DNA of 64,000 nucleotides from NCBI GenBank assembly GCA_014155875.1, contig JACEFZ010028315.1, forward strand, positions 123,501-187,500. Direction: 5' to 3'. The notes under the pieces were generated by a model. It was given only the letters and a program-made list of their open reading frames with translations. It was not told where the DNA came from and did not search any database. The position numbers were made by a program, and so were the translations under genes. The first letter of the stretch is position 1; every line of letters starts with the position of its first letter. Source of the DNA: Cepaea nemoralis (taxonomy: Eukaryota; Mollusca; Gastropoda; Stylommatophora; Helicidae). Below are positions 12,244 through 24,150 of the stretch, in pieces.

Positions 12244-12429
12244 TTAACAGAAATATGAGTTGCAGGCATGAAATAATTTCGTACTTGTGTAATTTTGTTG
12301 GGGCACAGATCGTCATTGTTTGCTGTCTACACCAGGGACGTGGATACGTAAAGACGTTAGGGACCGCAGCATTAGGGCATCTGCGCAAAGTGTGAGTCTT
12401 TAAGATACGAAAACGATGTCTATCGCACA

Positions 12430-12627
12430 CATACAACACACACACATACAACACACACTCACAACACATACACACAGCATACACACATTTATACCGACAA
12501 TGAGTGGCCGTATAGGTGGCTAGAGGTTGTGGATATTCGCGATGACTAACGGCTTGCGACATTGACTGAAAGAAATATATATGTATGAAGCAGAAGGGGC
12601 TTGAAAAAGCGAAGAAAGAAAGATAAC

Positions 12628-12720
<93 letters not shown>
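12430..12720. repeat. (CA)-rich and (GA)n microsatellites
   Basis: Positions 12430-12490 are imperfect CA repeats with ATA interruptions. Positions 12629-12720 are an almost pure GA run with a few GG interruptions. The stretch 12240-12630 has no gene; the long minus-strand open frame across it is low-complexity serine/leucine. Confidence 0.95.
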
Positions 12721-12723
<3 letters not shown>

Positions 12724-13260
12724 GGGTATGAAGTAAGGTCGTGTTCGAGGGGCTAAACGCCTTCTCCCTGGAGCAAAAACAAACAAAGGGGAAAGGAGAA
12801 AAGAAAGTGTGCAGTTCCCGGTGAAGAGATTTAGGAAATACGATTCCTTTGGCCATGCTTGTCACTATGTACTAGCCAATCAACCATATTTGGGGACCAC
12901 TACATGCTCGTCATCCCACAGTCACATGGCACGGAAGTTCTGTTCATTATGTGCTGGTCATGAATGTGATTCCTCAACTGTTGGTCAGTCTTTTTGCGCT
13001 GCAGCTTACTAACTGCATCGCTGTATGAGGGTTGCAGCTGTCTTTCTGTCCTTCTTTTGGTAGATTGCCATTCACCTGCCTCGAGGCCCTGATTTATTAT
13101 TCTCTGCCTGCGCAGGATTCAACCTGGCGCTTAGTGTTAATTCCTTAGGAGATACGAATTGAATGGGGCCCTTAGACTGCTTATGCCTCTGCTGTCGGAT
13201 TTGATGTCTATTCACTGCCGCAGAACCCTTACTGTCCCACACTCCCATTAATCTCCCCAC
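12721..13260. other. No gene recognised
   Basis: Mixed-composition sequence without a convincing frame or known repeat signature that I can name. Confidence 0.4.
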
Positions 13261-13354
13261 GTGTGTGTGTGTGCGCGCTCGCGCGCGTGTATGTGTGTAC
13301 GCGTGTGCGCGCGCGCGTGTGTGTGTGCGTGCCTGCGTGTGCGTGTGTGTGTGT
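13261..13354. repeat. Alternating GT/GC tract
   Basis: Nearly uninterrupted purine-pyrimidine alternation, with CGCGCGCG blocks inside GT repeats. This is the composition known to favour left-handed Z-DNA. Confidence 0.92.
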
Positions 13355-13540
13355 AGAGATGCTCTAATTGCCTTCTTAATACACTTATGGTTAATTTGAT
13401 TTTCTATACGGTAGTCTGGTGATAACCACTTTGCTTTATGTATTGACTGATTTACTGCACAAACGTTACTGAATAATTCTTCGGTTTTGTTTATTACCAC
13501 AAGTCAAAACATTTCTATCCATCTCTTTATAACATTTGAA

Positions 13541-13835
13541 GGAGCGCAATTGGGAGGGTACAAGATTATCCTAGTGCGAGGAAATGTAATTTGAAGACTA
13601 AATATAATGGCAGGGCAGACCAGGCCCTAAATCTTAGTCGACAATTGGTTAAGGATGGAAGCTCCGACATTCGGACAGTTAGAGCATTGTTTTGCTGTTC
13701 CGGCAGCTTCTGTTACCTTTCTTCCGGAGTAAACTAGACAGGCCGAGAGAGGCGTCATGAGCAATACTTGGTCTCTAAATTTCAGCCAAGGCTTTGTGCT
13801 ATATAGAGGTATAATTCCTTACCCGGTTCCCCGCC
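13541..13835 (+). repeat. Dispersed repeat, pair of 60160-60500
   Basis: Matches the reverse complement of 60160-60500 over about 290 bases, sharing GGAGCGCAATTGGG, GGCAGGGCAGACCAGGCCCT, GGAAGCTCCGACATTC-like and CAAGGCTT(TG) blocks. No coding frame or tRNA-like head is evident, so it is an unclassified interspersed element. Confidence 0.8.
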
Positions 13836-14073
13836 ATAGGTTGAGTTACTGTGCCTTTTTTTAAACACAATGTAATAAACTTGTTTGTCAAGACTTCAAA
13901 GTGCCAATAAGACATATACGGCTATTTTACATTGTGTTCCCTACACACATTTTGATAATGCTGTTTCATTAATTACTTTTCGTAATTTTGAGCTTCATTT
14001 ATAATTCCTCCTTGACAACCCTTTGACTACCCTATCCGCCCAACCGACCATGATTTCAGTCCAACGATCGGGC

Positions 14074-14279
14074 TGTGGTAAAAGCTTCGACACCTTCCGG
14101 GGAATGATAATTCACGCTGGACGCAAAAAGTGCGAGAATGCGTCACGGGATGCACGGTAGTGCTCCTGGGAACAGGATAAGACACACAAGGTCCTTAGCC
14201 AGGGAGAACCCCACAGTGCTGAGAAGACTCAGTCGATGTCACATGTGACGCACCCGAGCAACCTTCCGAGAGTCTCAGG
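14074..14279 (+). pseudogene. Zinc-finger N-terminus of the LINE
   Basis: Starting at TGT 14074 the frame reads CGKSFDTFRGMIIHAGRKKC, a finger with Cys, Phe, His and Cys in the spacing typical of this LINE type. One in-frame TAG follows about 30 codons on, and the frame changes at about 14279 before the main RT frame. Both breaks show the copy is dead. Confidence 0.75.
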
Positions 14280-15868
14280 GTGAAGATCAAGTTCCCCAAT
14301 GCCACAAGGAAGGCAGAGTGGGCACTATTAGATGACACATTGTACCATGTTTTAGAGGAAGAACTAAAACACAAATCCCTTGAAGAGAAATTGCTAACGT
14401 TCGGTGAAATTGTCTATCTCCACTCGCTGATTCAGTTTGCACGCAGCGAGAAGAAGGAAGCAGCTACTCCGCAGAAGACCAGGCGGCAGCAACTGCTGGA
14501 AGAAGTAAGGAAACAGAAGAATGCCGCTAGGAAACGGTTTAAAACAGCACCAGAGCATGAGAAAGAGGGCTTGTGCCAGGTGTGGCAACATCTGAAAGCC
14601 AGGCACAATGCCCTATGCCAAGGGGAATGCTTCTGCAGGAACAGGCGGAAAACCCGGAAGGAACGTGAGAGATTCTTCCCGGAACCATACATGTTTTCAA
14701 GGGACTTGTTCGAACAGCCGCGATCCGGCATCCTCATTGTCAGCAAAGAGGAGCTGGAGAACAACCTTGTGACGACGTACTCCGATACCCAACGGGACGT
14801 CCCACTCGGAGAGATTGAAGGGTTCAAATGGCCGGAGAAACCAACTGTTGATTTCATTGCCAAGCCTCCGATGTGGAGCGAGGTGGTTACGGTGATTAAG
14901 AAAGTGCGTGGAAAGTCGGCACCGGGGCCCGACGGTGAGCCTTATACAGTCTACAAAAGGTGCCCGAATGTCTTTAAGAAGCTACACCTTACACTGAAAT
15001 CCGCGTGGACACACACGCACATCAGTACGGAGTGGAAGAAAGCCAACGGAATCTACATTCCCAAGGAGAAAAAATCAGCCGGTATTGCCAAATTCAGACC
15101 GATAACTCTATTGAACGTCGAGGGGAAAATATTCTTCTCGGTCATGGCCAGCCGAATCACTAAGAACTTGATGAGTAACAAGTACGAAGAGACAGCTGTT
15201 GAAAAAGGGGGGATACCTGGTGTCCCCGCTTGTCTCGAACACGGCACCATGATCCGGGAAGCTATCCAGAGAGCGAAGATGAAAAAGGAGGAACTCCATG
15301 TGATATGGCTGCATATGGCCAACGCGTATGGATCAGTGCCACACCAGATGTTGTGGCATGCACTCAAGGCTTATCACATGCCCGAGAATATCACGGAATG
15401 CTTATGCAGTACTTCTCGGGCTTCTCTCTCCGTTTCTCGACCAAGACGTTCACGACGAGATGGAAGGACCTGCAGGTTGGGATTGCCATGGGATGTACGA
15501 TTTCATCGATATTATTTGACATGGCCATGCAGGTCATCGTGGATGCGGCATCCGCCTACGCACACGATCCGAAACTCAGCGAGGGAAAGAACATTCCACC
15601 GCTGAAGGCCTTCATGGACGATACGACAATCCTGACACCGAAGGAGAGTGATGCCCGCAGCGCCCTTCACGGACTGGATGATCTGATTCGCTGGTGCAGC
15701 ATGAGCTTTAAGCCCAAGAAATCGAGAAGCCTATTGATCATGAAGGGTAGAGCGGCGGAAAGGTTGTTTATGGTTGCCGTACAAGCGATTCCAACGGTGT
15801 TAAAGGAACCAGTAAAGAGCCTTGTTCATGTGTACGATTCAACCTTGACGGACAGAACGCGGTGGTAG
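14280..15868 (+). pseudogene. Reverse transcriptase of the LINE, frameshifted
   Basis: Codons from 14280 to about 15390 give a basic linker and the RT fingers (KSAPGPDGEPYTVYK, FRPITLLNVEGKIFF, KGGIPGVPACLEH). Motif A appears as WLHMANAYGSVPH at about 15306-15345, with His where the catalytic Asp belongs. A frameshift near 15390 moves the reading to a frame that runs to 15868. That frame has motif B-like GIAMGCTISSILF, motif C AFMDDTTIL (15608-15634) and KPKKSRSLLI. The motif A loss and the frameshift each prevent activity. Confidence 0.87.
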
Positions 15869-17105
15869 AGATGCAAGAAGTGTTGGCGAACAGGCCTGCG
15901 CCCATCGATAAAACCAGGCTGATAGGCAAATTCAAAATCTGGTGTCTCTAATTAATGCTTATTCCGAAGCTCTGCTGATATATGATATAGGCACGACCAC
16001 AGTGCAATCGATGGAGGGGAAGATAAGCAGCTACATAAGGAAATGGCTTGGAGCACCAACATGCCTCACCACTGTTGCACTATATTGCAAGCAGAGTAAG
16101 TTCGTCCTCCCGTTCCCGTCCCTCATGGAAGAATTCAAAGTCGGAAAAGCCAGACTCGCGATGATGTTGCGCGAGTCTCCAGATGGAACTGTCAGCATCT
16201 CAGTTCCCGCCATGAGAACGGGAAGGAAGTGGAAGGTCATCAGCGCACTCGAAGATGCCCAGGCAGCACTCTAGCTGAAGGAGGTCATGGGGCACACCCA
16301 GTCGGACAGAAGGGGGTTCGGCTCCCATGACAGAGATCCGATGTGGTCTAAGGCGACGACTAAGGAACGCAAAGACCTGGTGGTTAAAGGGATCAGGGAG
16401 TCGGTATAGCTGACTAACAGGCGCAGTACGGCCAATGGATGTCATGGGAAGAGGTACTGCAGAGATCCCTTACCTGGAATGATATATAGCGGATGGCACC
16501 TCTTCGCTTAAGTTTCGTAGTCCGATCCCTTCACGATGTCTTGCCATCAGCTGCCAACTTGGTCAAGTGGGTTAAAGCCACCAACTCGTCCTGTCCACTC
16601 TGTAAAAAGATTCAGACAGCGGAGCACGTGTTGTCCGCATGTAAGATTGCTCTTACCTAAGGCCGATTTGCGTGGCGGCACAACGAAGTCCTTACTGAGT
16701 TGGCGGCCATAGTGGATGTAGCTAGAAGGTAGGCGAACGAAGAGGGAACCAGGCCGAGGCCAATGGATATTTACTCCGTCCAAGCCGGGCAGCAGCGCAG
16801 AGACAAGGAAGGCAGAGCTGATGACTTGCCGTTTCCGACCATTTACGATGGTGCGAGGGACTGGGAACTGACCGTGGATCTAAAGGGCCGTGGCATATAC
16901 CCTTAGGTGATCCGAAAGTTTGGTTAGCTACCTGACATCGTACTTAGCTCCTCGTCAGCCAAGCAGCCAACGCTGACTGAGCTTACAGTCCCATACGAGT
17001 CCGATATTGAGGAGCAGCGTACGTACAAGATGGCGAAGTACTATGACATGGTCGCGAGTCTTAGGCTGGAAGATTATACCGTCAGGCTATTCGCTGTATA
17101 GGTAG
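15869..17105 (+). pseudogene. LINE thumb, CCHC knuckle and PD-(D/E)xK endonuclease
   Basis: An open piece at 15942-16274 (RKWLGAPTCLTTVALY, PFPSLMEEFKVGKARL) is the RT thumb. Further on, CPLC..H....C (16592-16642) is a CCHC knuckle, followed by a GRFAWRHNEVL-type motif after a stop. Residues PD (16931) and ELTVP (16979), then KMAKYYDM, fit the PD...E-x-T...K pattern of restriction-like endonucleases in LINEs. The last readable frame ends VRLFAV at 17103. At least six stops or shifts interrupt the stretch. Confidence 0.8.
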
Positions 17106-17900
17106 GCGCCAGAGGTCTAGTATCCCACTCTTGTATTATGTGCCAAAACAAATGGGGATTAAAGGACAATCAAGAACTCGGGCACAAAAACAACTGTGTG
17201 GGGCAGCCGAAAAGATCTCGATCTGGCTATGGAATTGTCGGAACCTGAAGTGGGACGAGTCTCGGAAACAGTATTGTTAGAAGCGGCAACTGCAAACACC
17301 TAACAATCTTTCAACCAAGAGCACGAACTCGCAGCGTCTCGTGTCAGATCCTTTCCTCCGAGCGTGGTGGTGAATCTTAGTGCAGCCAAATCATGCAAAT
17401 GTCGGCCAAAGTTCAACCTCCTTAACACAGCGGTAATCGTCCGTAAATCACACTCACTCAGCTGCAGAGATCAAGAGGTGGGTCCAGAAACTTAAAGGAA
17501 GCGCCGGCTTTCTAATAGAGTGCGGCGCCTTGAATGGGGCATGAGGAAGGAACACGGCAAAGGAGACGAACGGAGGCGTTAAAGACTGTGGCTGGGGAAA
17601 AAAACTGGTTCCCACGACCACACGTGCTAAGGGGCAAGCAGAGGCTGCACGGACTCACCTCACCGAGGGAGGAGGGAGAGGAGGCTTGAGACTGGAAATG
17701 GTAACAGCTTAGGGACAAGCACAACAACAAGGACATCGAAAGTTACCGAACGTCTCCACGGCAGAGGAAAGACGTCCGGAGTCATTACCCGGGCTGGCCT
17801 GCCCCTAAGAGTGTTAAGGGTAGAATGGCCTAAACACTTGGGGAAGGGCGATCAGAAGTCCCCTGCCGTGTTTGCTCCGCGGCGGAGTTTTTATTACTTC

Positions 17901-18369
17901 CTTAACTGATTCATCCTAATCATTTACCGTTGCATAACACTTAGTTATGATAACAACCATGTATGTTTACTTTCTTTGTGAGCTTCTAATTGGTGCTGTT
18001 GTCACTCTTTTCGCAGATTTTATGCTTTTTATGCCTCTTTAGATAGCATTAGGCTCACTCCTTCACAATGATGGATATTTTCTTGTGTGTGGACAGAAAA
18101 CTTAAACAGTACTGTTTCACGTGTGTTTAGAAGATTTTTGCTGTTGCGTTCCACCTTCTTCCGAATAATACCAAAATGGTACATATTAGAATATTACATT
18201 TCTTAACTATCTGTGCCATCGTTCCACAATCATAATCGTTCCAGCGTTGATTCCAGTTCTGAAAATTATCATAGGTAAAAAGGGGTAAGTAATCCTTCAG
18301 CATCCTAAACGTCTCTGCTTCAGGAGTCTTTCGTCTTTCTTCGTACCGCGTCATACTACATCTAGATGC
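17901..18369. other. No gene recognised
   Basis: AT-rich sequence following the LINE. I see no convincing frame or repeat. Confidence 0.4.
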
Positions 18370-18555
18370 AGCTGACTTTATCTTGATATGCTGGGTTATT
18401 ATTCTTTCCTATCTGTAGACTTTATCTTGATATGCTGGGTTATTATTCTTTCCTATCTGTAGACTTCATCTTGATATGCTAGGTTATTATTCTTTCCTTA
18501 TCTGTAGACTTCATCTTGAAATGTTGGGTTATTATTCTTTCCTTATTGATATACG
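18370..18555. repeat. 44-bp tandem repeat, about four copies
   Basis: Unit GTAGACTTTATCTTGATATG + CTGGGTTATTATTCTTTCCT + ATCT, with C for T changes and a TTAT insertion in the last copies. Confidence 0.9.
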
Positions 18556-19261
18556 TTTTCATGGTTGGTTGGATTTTACAGTGATTGTTTCTTATGGAGT
18601 GAGATAGCCAGTCCCATTCTAGCTCTTCTAAGTCTGCTCCTATGGACGGATACAGGGCGGCTTATTCTTTGCTTCCCTTAAAGACTTAAAAAGTCGGTGA
18701 TAGGTGGGGTTTTTTTTCCATTAAAGACTCCGATATTCCACGGGCCTTCAGTGTATCAGGTAACCAGTAATTATATTTCTGATATTTTTAATTATATTTC
18801 TGATATTTCTAAGTTTGTTTATGATTTTTCTTAAGTTAATATAATTTCATTTCTTGATACTTTCATTTACTATTACTTTTATAGTTACAATTGTTTCAGA
18901 TAATACAACATTGTAATTTTCTGCGTTCCCTACATGGGATTATCATAATTGTTGATTGTGTGACGCGATTACGAATAATTACCATCATACCGTACTTCGC
19001 CCAACGAAGAGGTCGGAATACCAGGGGAAACAAACACGATACTGAAGCTGAGAAATATTGACTATCATGTCCAGCGGCAGAAATATCAATATGAATATCG
19101 ACCCAGTTATGACTCGGCTGCTGTCTGGGTTACAGGGGGTCGATCTGTAACTGACATAATCTCTTGTAGTTATAGAGACCGCGTCTACGGCGGTGCGTGA
19201 GAAAGTCAGGGCGTTACTGACTTGTGCGATTATTCACCAGGCAGTTCTGACGTAAGAATGA
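18556..19261. other. No gene recognised
   Basis: AT-rich. The only structure is a short duplication of ATTATATTTCTGATATTT near 18770-18810. Confidence 0.4.
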
Positions 19262-19545
19262 ACTGGGGTATGCGAAAGGGCTAACAGGCAAGGGGAATTT
19301 GGAATAGGGTATACAAAAGGGATAACGGGACTGGAGAATTTGGAATTGGGGTATGTGAAGGGGCTAATGGGATAGGGTAATTTGAAATCGGGGTATGCAA
19401 AAAGACTAACGTAACGGGCAAGGCGAATTTGGAATTGCAAGCGAAAAGGCTAACTTGAAAGGGGAATTTGAAAAGAAACCACATTAACTCGCAACATTGC
19501 CATGAATTTACAAGTTCAGAAACATTGCCATGAATTTACAAGTGC
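19262..19545. repeat. Degenerate ~43-bp tandem repeat and a 27-bp doublet
   Basis: Five or so units like GGGGTATGCGAAAGGGCTAA + C..GGCAAGGGGAATTTGGAAT run from 19262 to 19480. AACATTGCCATGAATTTACAAG is then repeated twice with small changes. Confidence 0.85.
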
Positions 19546-19687
19546 AGAAGCATCAACATTCACTGTACCCATCCTATTATATTTCTTTGACAATGACCTA
19601 ATTGGTGTTGCCCAACGCTCCTCGAAAAATACTGTAAGTACACAGTTGCATGAAGGATGTCTGTTTTAACGTTTAGCCCGGATAGTG

Positions 19688-19775
19688 TCAGTTACTACTG
19701 AACGTAAACTTGCCAAGAGATCAAAACGGCATAAATGCTGGCGGTGACTGCCATGTCCTATAAAGTATATGAAAA
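19688..19775 (+). repeat. SINE core fragment
   Basis: Contains TTACTACTGAACGTAAACTTGCCAAGA and GTCCTATAAAGTATATG, the core and tail of the modular SINE group, without a promoter head. Confidence 0.7.
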
Positions 19776-20056
19776 AAGTGTCAGTTAGGCACACACTTGG
19801 CGATGGACTTTGTACTTTTGTATTTGTGCGACGAGCACATGGCAACTCTTATGCTATCACTTGTATCCATGAAGTTCTGTTACGGAACAAATCAGGTTTC
19901 CCCAAGTCATAAAACGCGAAGACCCCAATGCGCTGGTCACATAATAAGACACGAAGAACCACCAAAGAGAGTTGTAGATGGCAGAATACTGGGGAAAGTG
20001 AAGAAGTAAAACAGGAAAGACATTTATAAAATTGGAATAGGACTGACCTCCTACAT

Positions 20057-20946
20057 GTACGAAGGGGCTTCAAATGAAAACCTTTAATATTTTTCTGTGT
20101 CTTTGTGAGGTGAATATATTCCGAAAACGTGAAAAAACTAATGCATCATTATTCGATGTAGACACCATTGCGTTCAATGCAAGTTCTCCAGCGCCGATGA
20201 AGTGCTTGGATTCCTGTAGAACAGTGGTTCTCAACTTTTTTTGGCCCACGCTCCCCCCCCCCCCCCTTCACCATATTATTAGGACGTCATTCCCCCCCCC
20301 CCACCATATTTTTAGAACGTCATTCCCCCCTTTCGTATTTCCTCTCTAAAAATTCCCCCCTTCCCCTACACAGTATACGAAATAATTGAAGGTAAATTTA
20401 ATAGCACATACTAAACCAAGTCTAGACGTCCACATAAAACGTGATTTGTGGGTCTACTTGGGGGGGGGGGGGAATTCTCCACCGGTTGAGAACCACTGCT
20501 GTAGAAAATAAATTCTCTCGATCGCGCGTGTAACCACTCATGCACCACCTGCTGTACGTCTTCATCGTACCGACAAGTTTTTCCTCCCAATGACTCTTTG
20601 GGTTGTTCAAACAGGTGGAAATCACTCGGAGCTAGGTATGGTGAGTACGGGGATGTGGTACACACACAAAAGTGGAGGTAATTGATTACAGAAAAAAACA
20701 CGAAAAAAACACAAAACAAAACAACAACAGATAACAGAACGCAGCGCCTCTTTGGTGCATGTCAAACGTGGGTTGGTCATCTTTAAACCGTCCTTATAAC
20801 GTCGCAGTGTTCGTCTGCACCGTGATGTCACGTGCTAAACACTCCTGACATTCGTAACAACAATATTTACAGGTTGTAAGACAATGACATGGATATTGTA
20901 ATTAATGTCAGACTGTTAAGGTTTTACTTAGAAACCCCTTCGTTTT
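20057..20946 (-). mobile_element. Mariner-type element, internally deleted
   Basis: The ends are inverted repeats of about 28 bases (CGAAGGGGCTTCAAATGAAA... on the left; the complement of AAAACCTTAC...GAAACCCCTTCG on the right), as in mariner elements. Between them, on the minus strand, is an N-terminal remnant (TKEALRSVIC) joined to the C-terminal part: YSPYLAPSDFHLF (third catalytic Asp region), a KESLGGK..YDEDVQQVVHEWL stretch, and after an insertion GIQALHRRWRTC. The middle of the transposase, with the first two catalytic Asp, is missing. A hAT MITE lies inside. A sister copy with a different deletion is at 49650-50160. Confidence 0.85.
20222..20498. mobile_element. hAT-type MITE with 8-bp target duplication
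   Basis: The ends CAGTGGTTCTCAAC and GGTTGAGAACCACTG are perfect inverted repeats of the hAT type. The same 8 bases, CTGTAGAA, flank both sides (20214-20221 and 20499-20506), the duplication length made by hAT transposases. The interior is C-runs on one side and a G-run on the other and does not code. The matching spot in the sister mariner (about 49780) lacks the insertion. Confidence 0.95.
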
Positions 20947-21284
20947 TCTGATGTTGCTGGAAGTAGCCATAGACAGATAGCTATCTGCATTGTGTTCTAG
21001 CTGATGTTGCTTAAAACGATCTGTTATCTGCACTTGGATAAAGTTAATGCATAAAACTAGCATTATGAACAAATGAACGTACGAGCGTTATATTTACTGG
21101 GTCACAGATTGGGCACAACTTCGTCCTTTCAAATCACTTATCTTTCGTGCATCAATTATCTATTGCGCAAATTACATTCCCACAGAAAAAAACCAAAAAA
21201 AAACATTGCATACTGAAAAATGCAAAATAATTGTTACGAAAATAAACAATGCATATTACAGTGTTATGATGCATTTAGTGCTAT
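20947..21284. other. No gene recognised
   Basis: AT-rich flank without a convincing frame. Confidence 0.4.
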
Positions 21285-21690
21285 TTAAACTGCCATGAAC
21301 AGATCTATCATCAGTGTTGAATAAAGTTAGTGTTTCTTAAAACGTCCATGGAAAGATTTATCATCTGTGTTGAATTAAACTGGTGCTACTTAAAATGTCC
21401 ATGGACAGATCTCTGATCTGTGTTGAATGAAATTGGTGCTACTTAAAATGTCCATGGAGAGATTTATCATCTGCATTGAATGAAATTGGTGTTACTTAAA
21501 ACTACCATGGACAGATCTTTCGTCTGTGTTAAATGAACTTTGTGCTACTTAAAACTACCATGGACACATATGTCATCTGCGTTAAATGAATTTGGTGCTG
21601 CTAACAACTACCATGGACAGATTTATCATCTGTGTTGAATGAATTTGGTGCTACTTAAAACTACCATCTACAAATCTATCAGCAGTATGT
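21285..21690. repeat. ~54-bp tandem repeat, about eight copies
   Basis: Unit close to AAACTACCATGGACAGATCT + ATCATCTGTGTTGAATGAAT + TGGTGCTACTTA. NcoI-like CCATGG is present in most copies. Divergence is moderate and rises toward both ends. Confidence 0.9.
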
Positions 21691-21821
21691 TGATGAAGTT
21701 GCTGCTACTCATATTATAATTATATGTAGTCTGATAAGCCAAAAGGGCACCACTATCAAGGATAACATCATCAGTGGGGCCCAATTGCCCACGTGAAGGA
21801 GTCGCGATAGAGAAATTGCTA

Positions 21822-22025
21822 GCCTCTTGCCGACCTGCCTGCCTGTCTCTCTGCCACCTGCCTGTCTGCTCGCCTGCCTGTCTGCCCGCCTGTCTGTCTG
21901 CATTCATGCCTGCCTGCCCGCCTGCCTGTCTGTCCGTCTGCCTGTCTGTCCGTCTGCCTGTCTGCTCCTCTTCCTGTCTTCCCGCTCGCCCGCTTGCCTG
22001 CCTGCCTGCCTGCCCGACTGCCCAG
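21822..22025. repeat. Degenerate (CCTG/TCTG) tetranucleotide array
   Basis: Runs of CTGCCTGTCTGC with point changes. The long cysteine-rich frames across it on both strands reflect the repeat. Confidence 0.93.
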
Positions 22026-22309
22026 AGGTCATGGCATCAGGTGCTTTTCAAACATCTATCCGGATTCTCAGGTCGAATTAACCTGAAATGGATACCACAA
22101 AATGTCAAAGGAAGTAACATCTGAGTAATATTAACCACATTACATACGAAGAGCCGATTGGTTTATACAATTATATGCGTCTAACACTACATCCTATCAC
22201 GCCTTAAGGTGTATGAAAGGGACCTTTACCTTTTACACATTAATTACCCACCGCTGGGCAGAATATTTTAGCAACATCTGAAATGCAACCTCTTCCATCG
22301 ATGATGAAG

Positions 22310-24150
22310 CCATCAACTGCCTTCCTCAAGTCCCCACAAATGATACTCTTGCTGACCTGCCAATCATACTGGAAGTAAACAAAGCCATCCATCAACTTTC
22401 CAGATGAAGGCGAATGGTCCTGAATCCACCCCAGCAGAGATACACAAAGCAGGTGGGCCAGTCCTAATAGAGCAGCTTCACAAGTCTTTATAAACATATA
22501 GGTGAACGAGACCACGCCACACGATTTTAGGACGAGTCAATAGTCCACCTTTACAAACGTAAAGGAAGCCGCCAATTCCGTGACAACGACCGAGGTATCT
22601 CCTTGCTCTCAATTGCAGGGAAAATACTTGCCAGAATTCTTCTCAATCGCCTCACAGCCCATCTCGACCAAAGTCTTCTTCCTGAGAGTCAGTGTGGCTT
22701 CAGAAAAGAACGATGATTTTTGCTGCAAGGCAGTTGCAAGAACTCCGAATAGAATAGAACTCCGAAATGTTCTCCACTTTCATTGATCTTACCAAGGCTT
22801 TTGATACAGTCAGCAGAGAAGGACTGTGGAAGATTATGACGAAAGTATGGCTGTCCACAAAAGTTTGTTCAAATAGTGCAGTTATTTAAGGATGGTATGC
22901 AGGCAAGAGTACAGGAAAATGGTGAGCTGTCTGAGCCCTTTCCTGTCACCAATGGAGTGTCGCAAGGCTGTGTCCTGGCATACACACTGTTCAGCCTCAT
23001 GTTTTCAGCCATGCTGACGAATGCCTTCGAAAATAACGACACTGGAATAGACATCAACTACCGCATGGATGGAAATTAATTCAATCTCAGAAGGCTGAAA
23101 GCTAAACCCAAAAGTTCCAGCGACACCGTCAGAGAGCTTCTGTTTGCTGATGATTGCGCTCTATATGCCAACTCAGAGGCAGACATGCAACACATTTTTT
23201 CTCGTATGCCTGTGCCAACATTGGGCTCAATATCAACTTAGAGAAGACTGTAGTTATGTACCAACCAGCTCCAGGGAGTAATCACACCGTGCCGGATATC
23301 AAAGTGAATGGTCATAGACTAAGTGTTGTGGACAAATTCACTATCTTGGCAGCACTGTTTCCCAAGCTGCCACAATTGATGACGAAGTGAATGCAAGAAT
23401 CTCTAAGGCCAGCGCGGCCTTTGGCAGACTGTACAAGAATGTGTGAGACAGAAATATAATAAACGTACAAACATAGTTGAAAGTCTACAAAGCAGTTGTA
23501 TTATTCACACTGCTATATGCTTGTGAAACCTGGACTGTTTACCAGCAACACGCTGTGACATTAAACCGCTCCCACACACTGCCTTTGGAAGCTATTGAAG
23601 ATTAAATGGCAAGACAAGATCCCAGACGCTGAAGTCCTAGAAGGAGCGTGTATGCCAGGTATCCACACACTACTAATATAGAATCAGATTCGCTGGGCTG
23701 TTCGCTTGACTCGCATGCCAGATCACAGGCTCAATAAATGATTTTTTTTACGGCAAGCTGCGTTGTGGTAAACGCTCCCAGGGCGGCTAGAGGAAACGCT
23801 TTAAAGACACATTGAAGATCGCACTAAAAGCTTTTGGAATTCATCATGACAATTGGAGACTGCTTCCAAAGACCGAAATTCGTGGCGCACATCATAACGC
23901 AAGGGTGTAGTCACTTGTGAAGCAAATAGTACTGCAAGAGCTGTAAAGAAAAGGCTGGAAAGAAAACCACTGCAGGAGATCCTTCCTCCTGGAACGTCAA
24001 GCATTCTTTGCCCACATTGTCAAAGAACATTTCGAGCCAAAATAGACCTTATCAGCCATCTTAGAACTCACGGCTCCATACTTTCAACGCAATTGGATTA
24101 GCTGAATGGTCATCATCATTCATGATGGACAAACAACAAACAGTTAGCCA
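22310..24150 (+). pseudogene. LINE with RT and C-terminal C2H2 finger, heavily decayed
   Basis: Translated across more than ten frameshifts and stops, the stretch gives an RT in order: fingers (NGPESTPAEIHKAGGP, then an SLL.IAGKIL.RILLNRL block), motif A FIDLTKAFDTVSREGLWK near 22780, motif B-like TNGVSQGCVLA (about 22950) and motif C LLFADDCALY (23138-23165). A thumb region follows, then CPHCQRTFRAKIDLISHLRTH at 24009-24071, a C2H2 finger at the C-terminus. A GGTCATCATCATTCATGATGG stretch follows the frame. The finger is probably a nucleic-acid-binding module of the element. Confidence 0.85.

Larger units (their letters stand above)
14060..17900 (+). mobile_element. LINE with N-terminal zinc finger and restriction-like endonuclease
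   Basis: A 3.8-kb non-LTR retrotransposon whose parts read in order across frameshifts and stops: a C2H2-like finger (CGKSFDTFRGM..H...C), a long linker, RT, a CCHC knuckle and a PD-(D/E)xK-type endonuclease. Such elements nick DNA with the C-terminal endonuclease and prime reverse transcription there. The tail beyond 17110 shows only broken frames and is taken as C-terminus plus 3' UTR. A tiny second copy sits at 10899-11008. The exact clade cannot be settled by eye. Confidence 0.85.

Noticed and set aside
12044..12865. 273-codon minus-strand frame
   Set aside because: Crosses a SINE, CA repeats and a GA run. The protein is mostly simple serine/leucine repeats.
13072..13500. 142-codon minus-strand frame with HTHTHTR repeats
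   Set aside because: Caused by the alternating GT/GC tract.
21774..22124. Cysteine-rich secreted peptide frame
   Set aside because: Entirely derived from a degenerate CCTG/TCTG tetranucleotide array.
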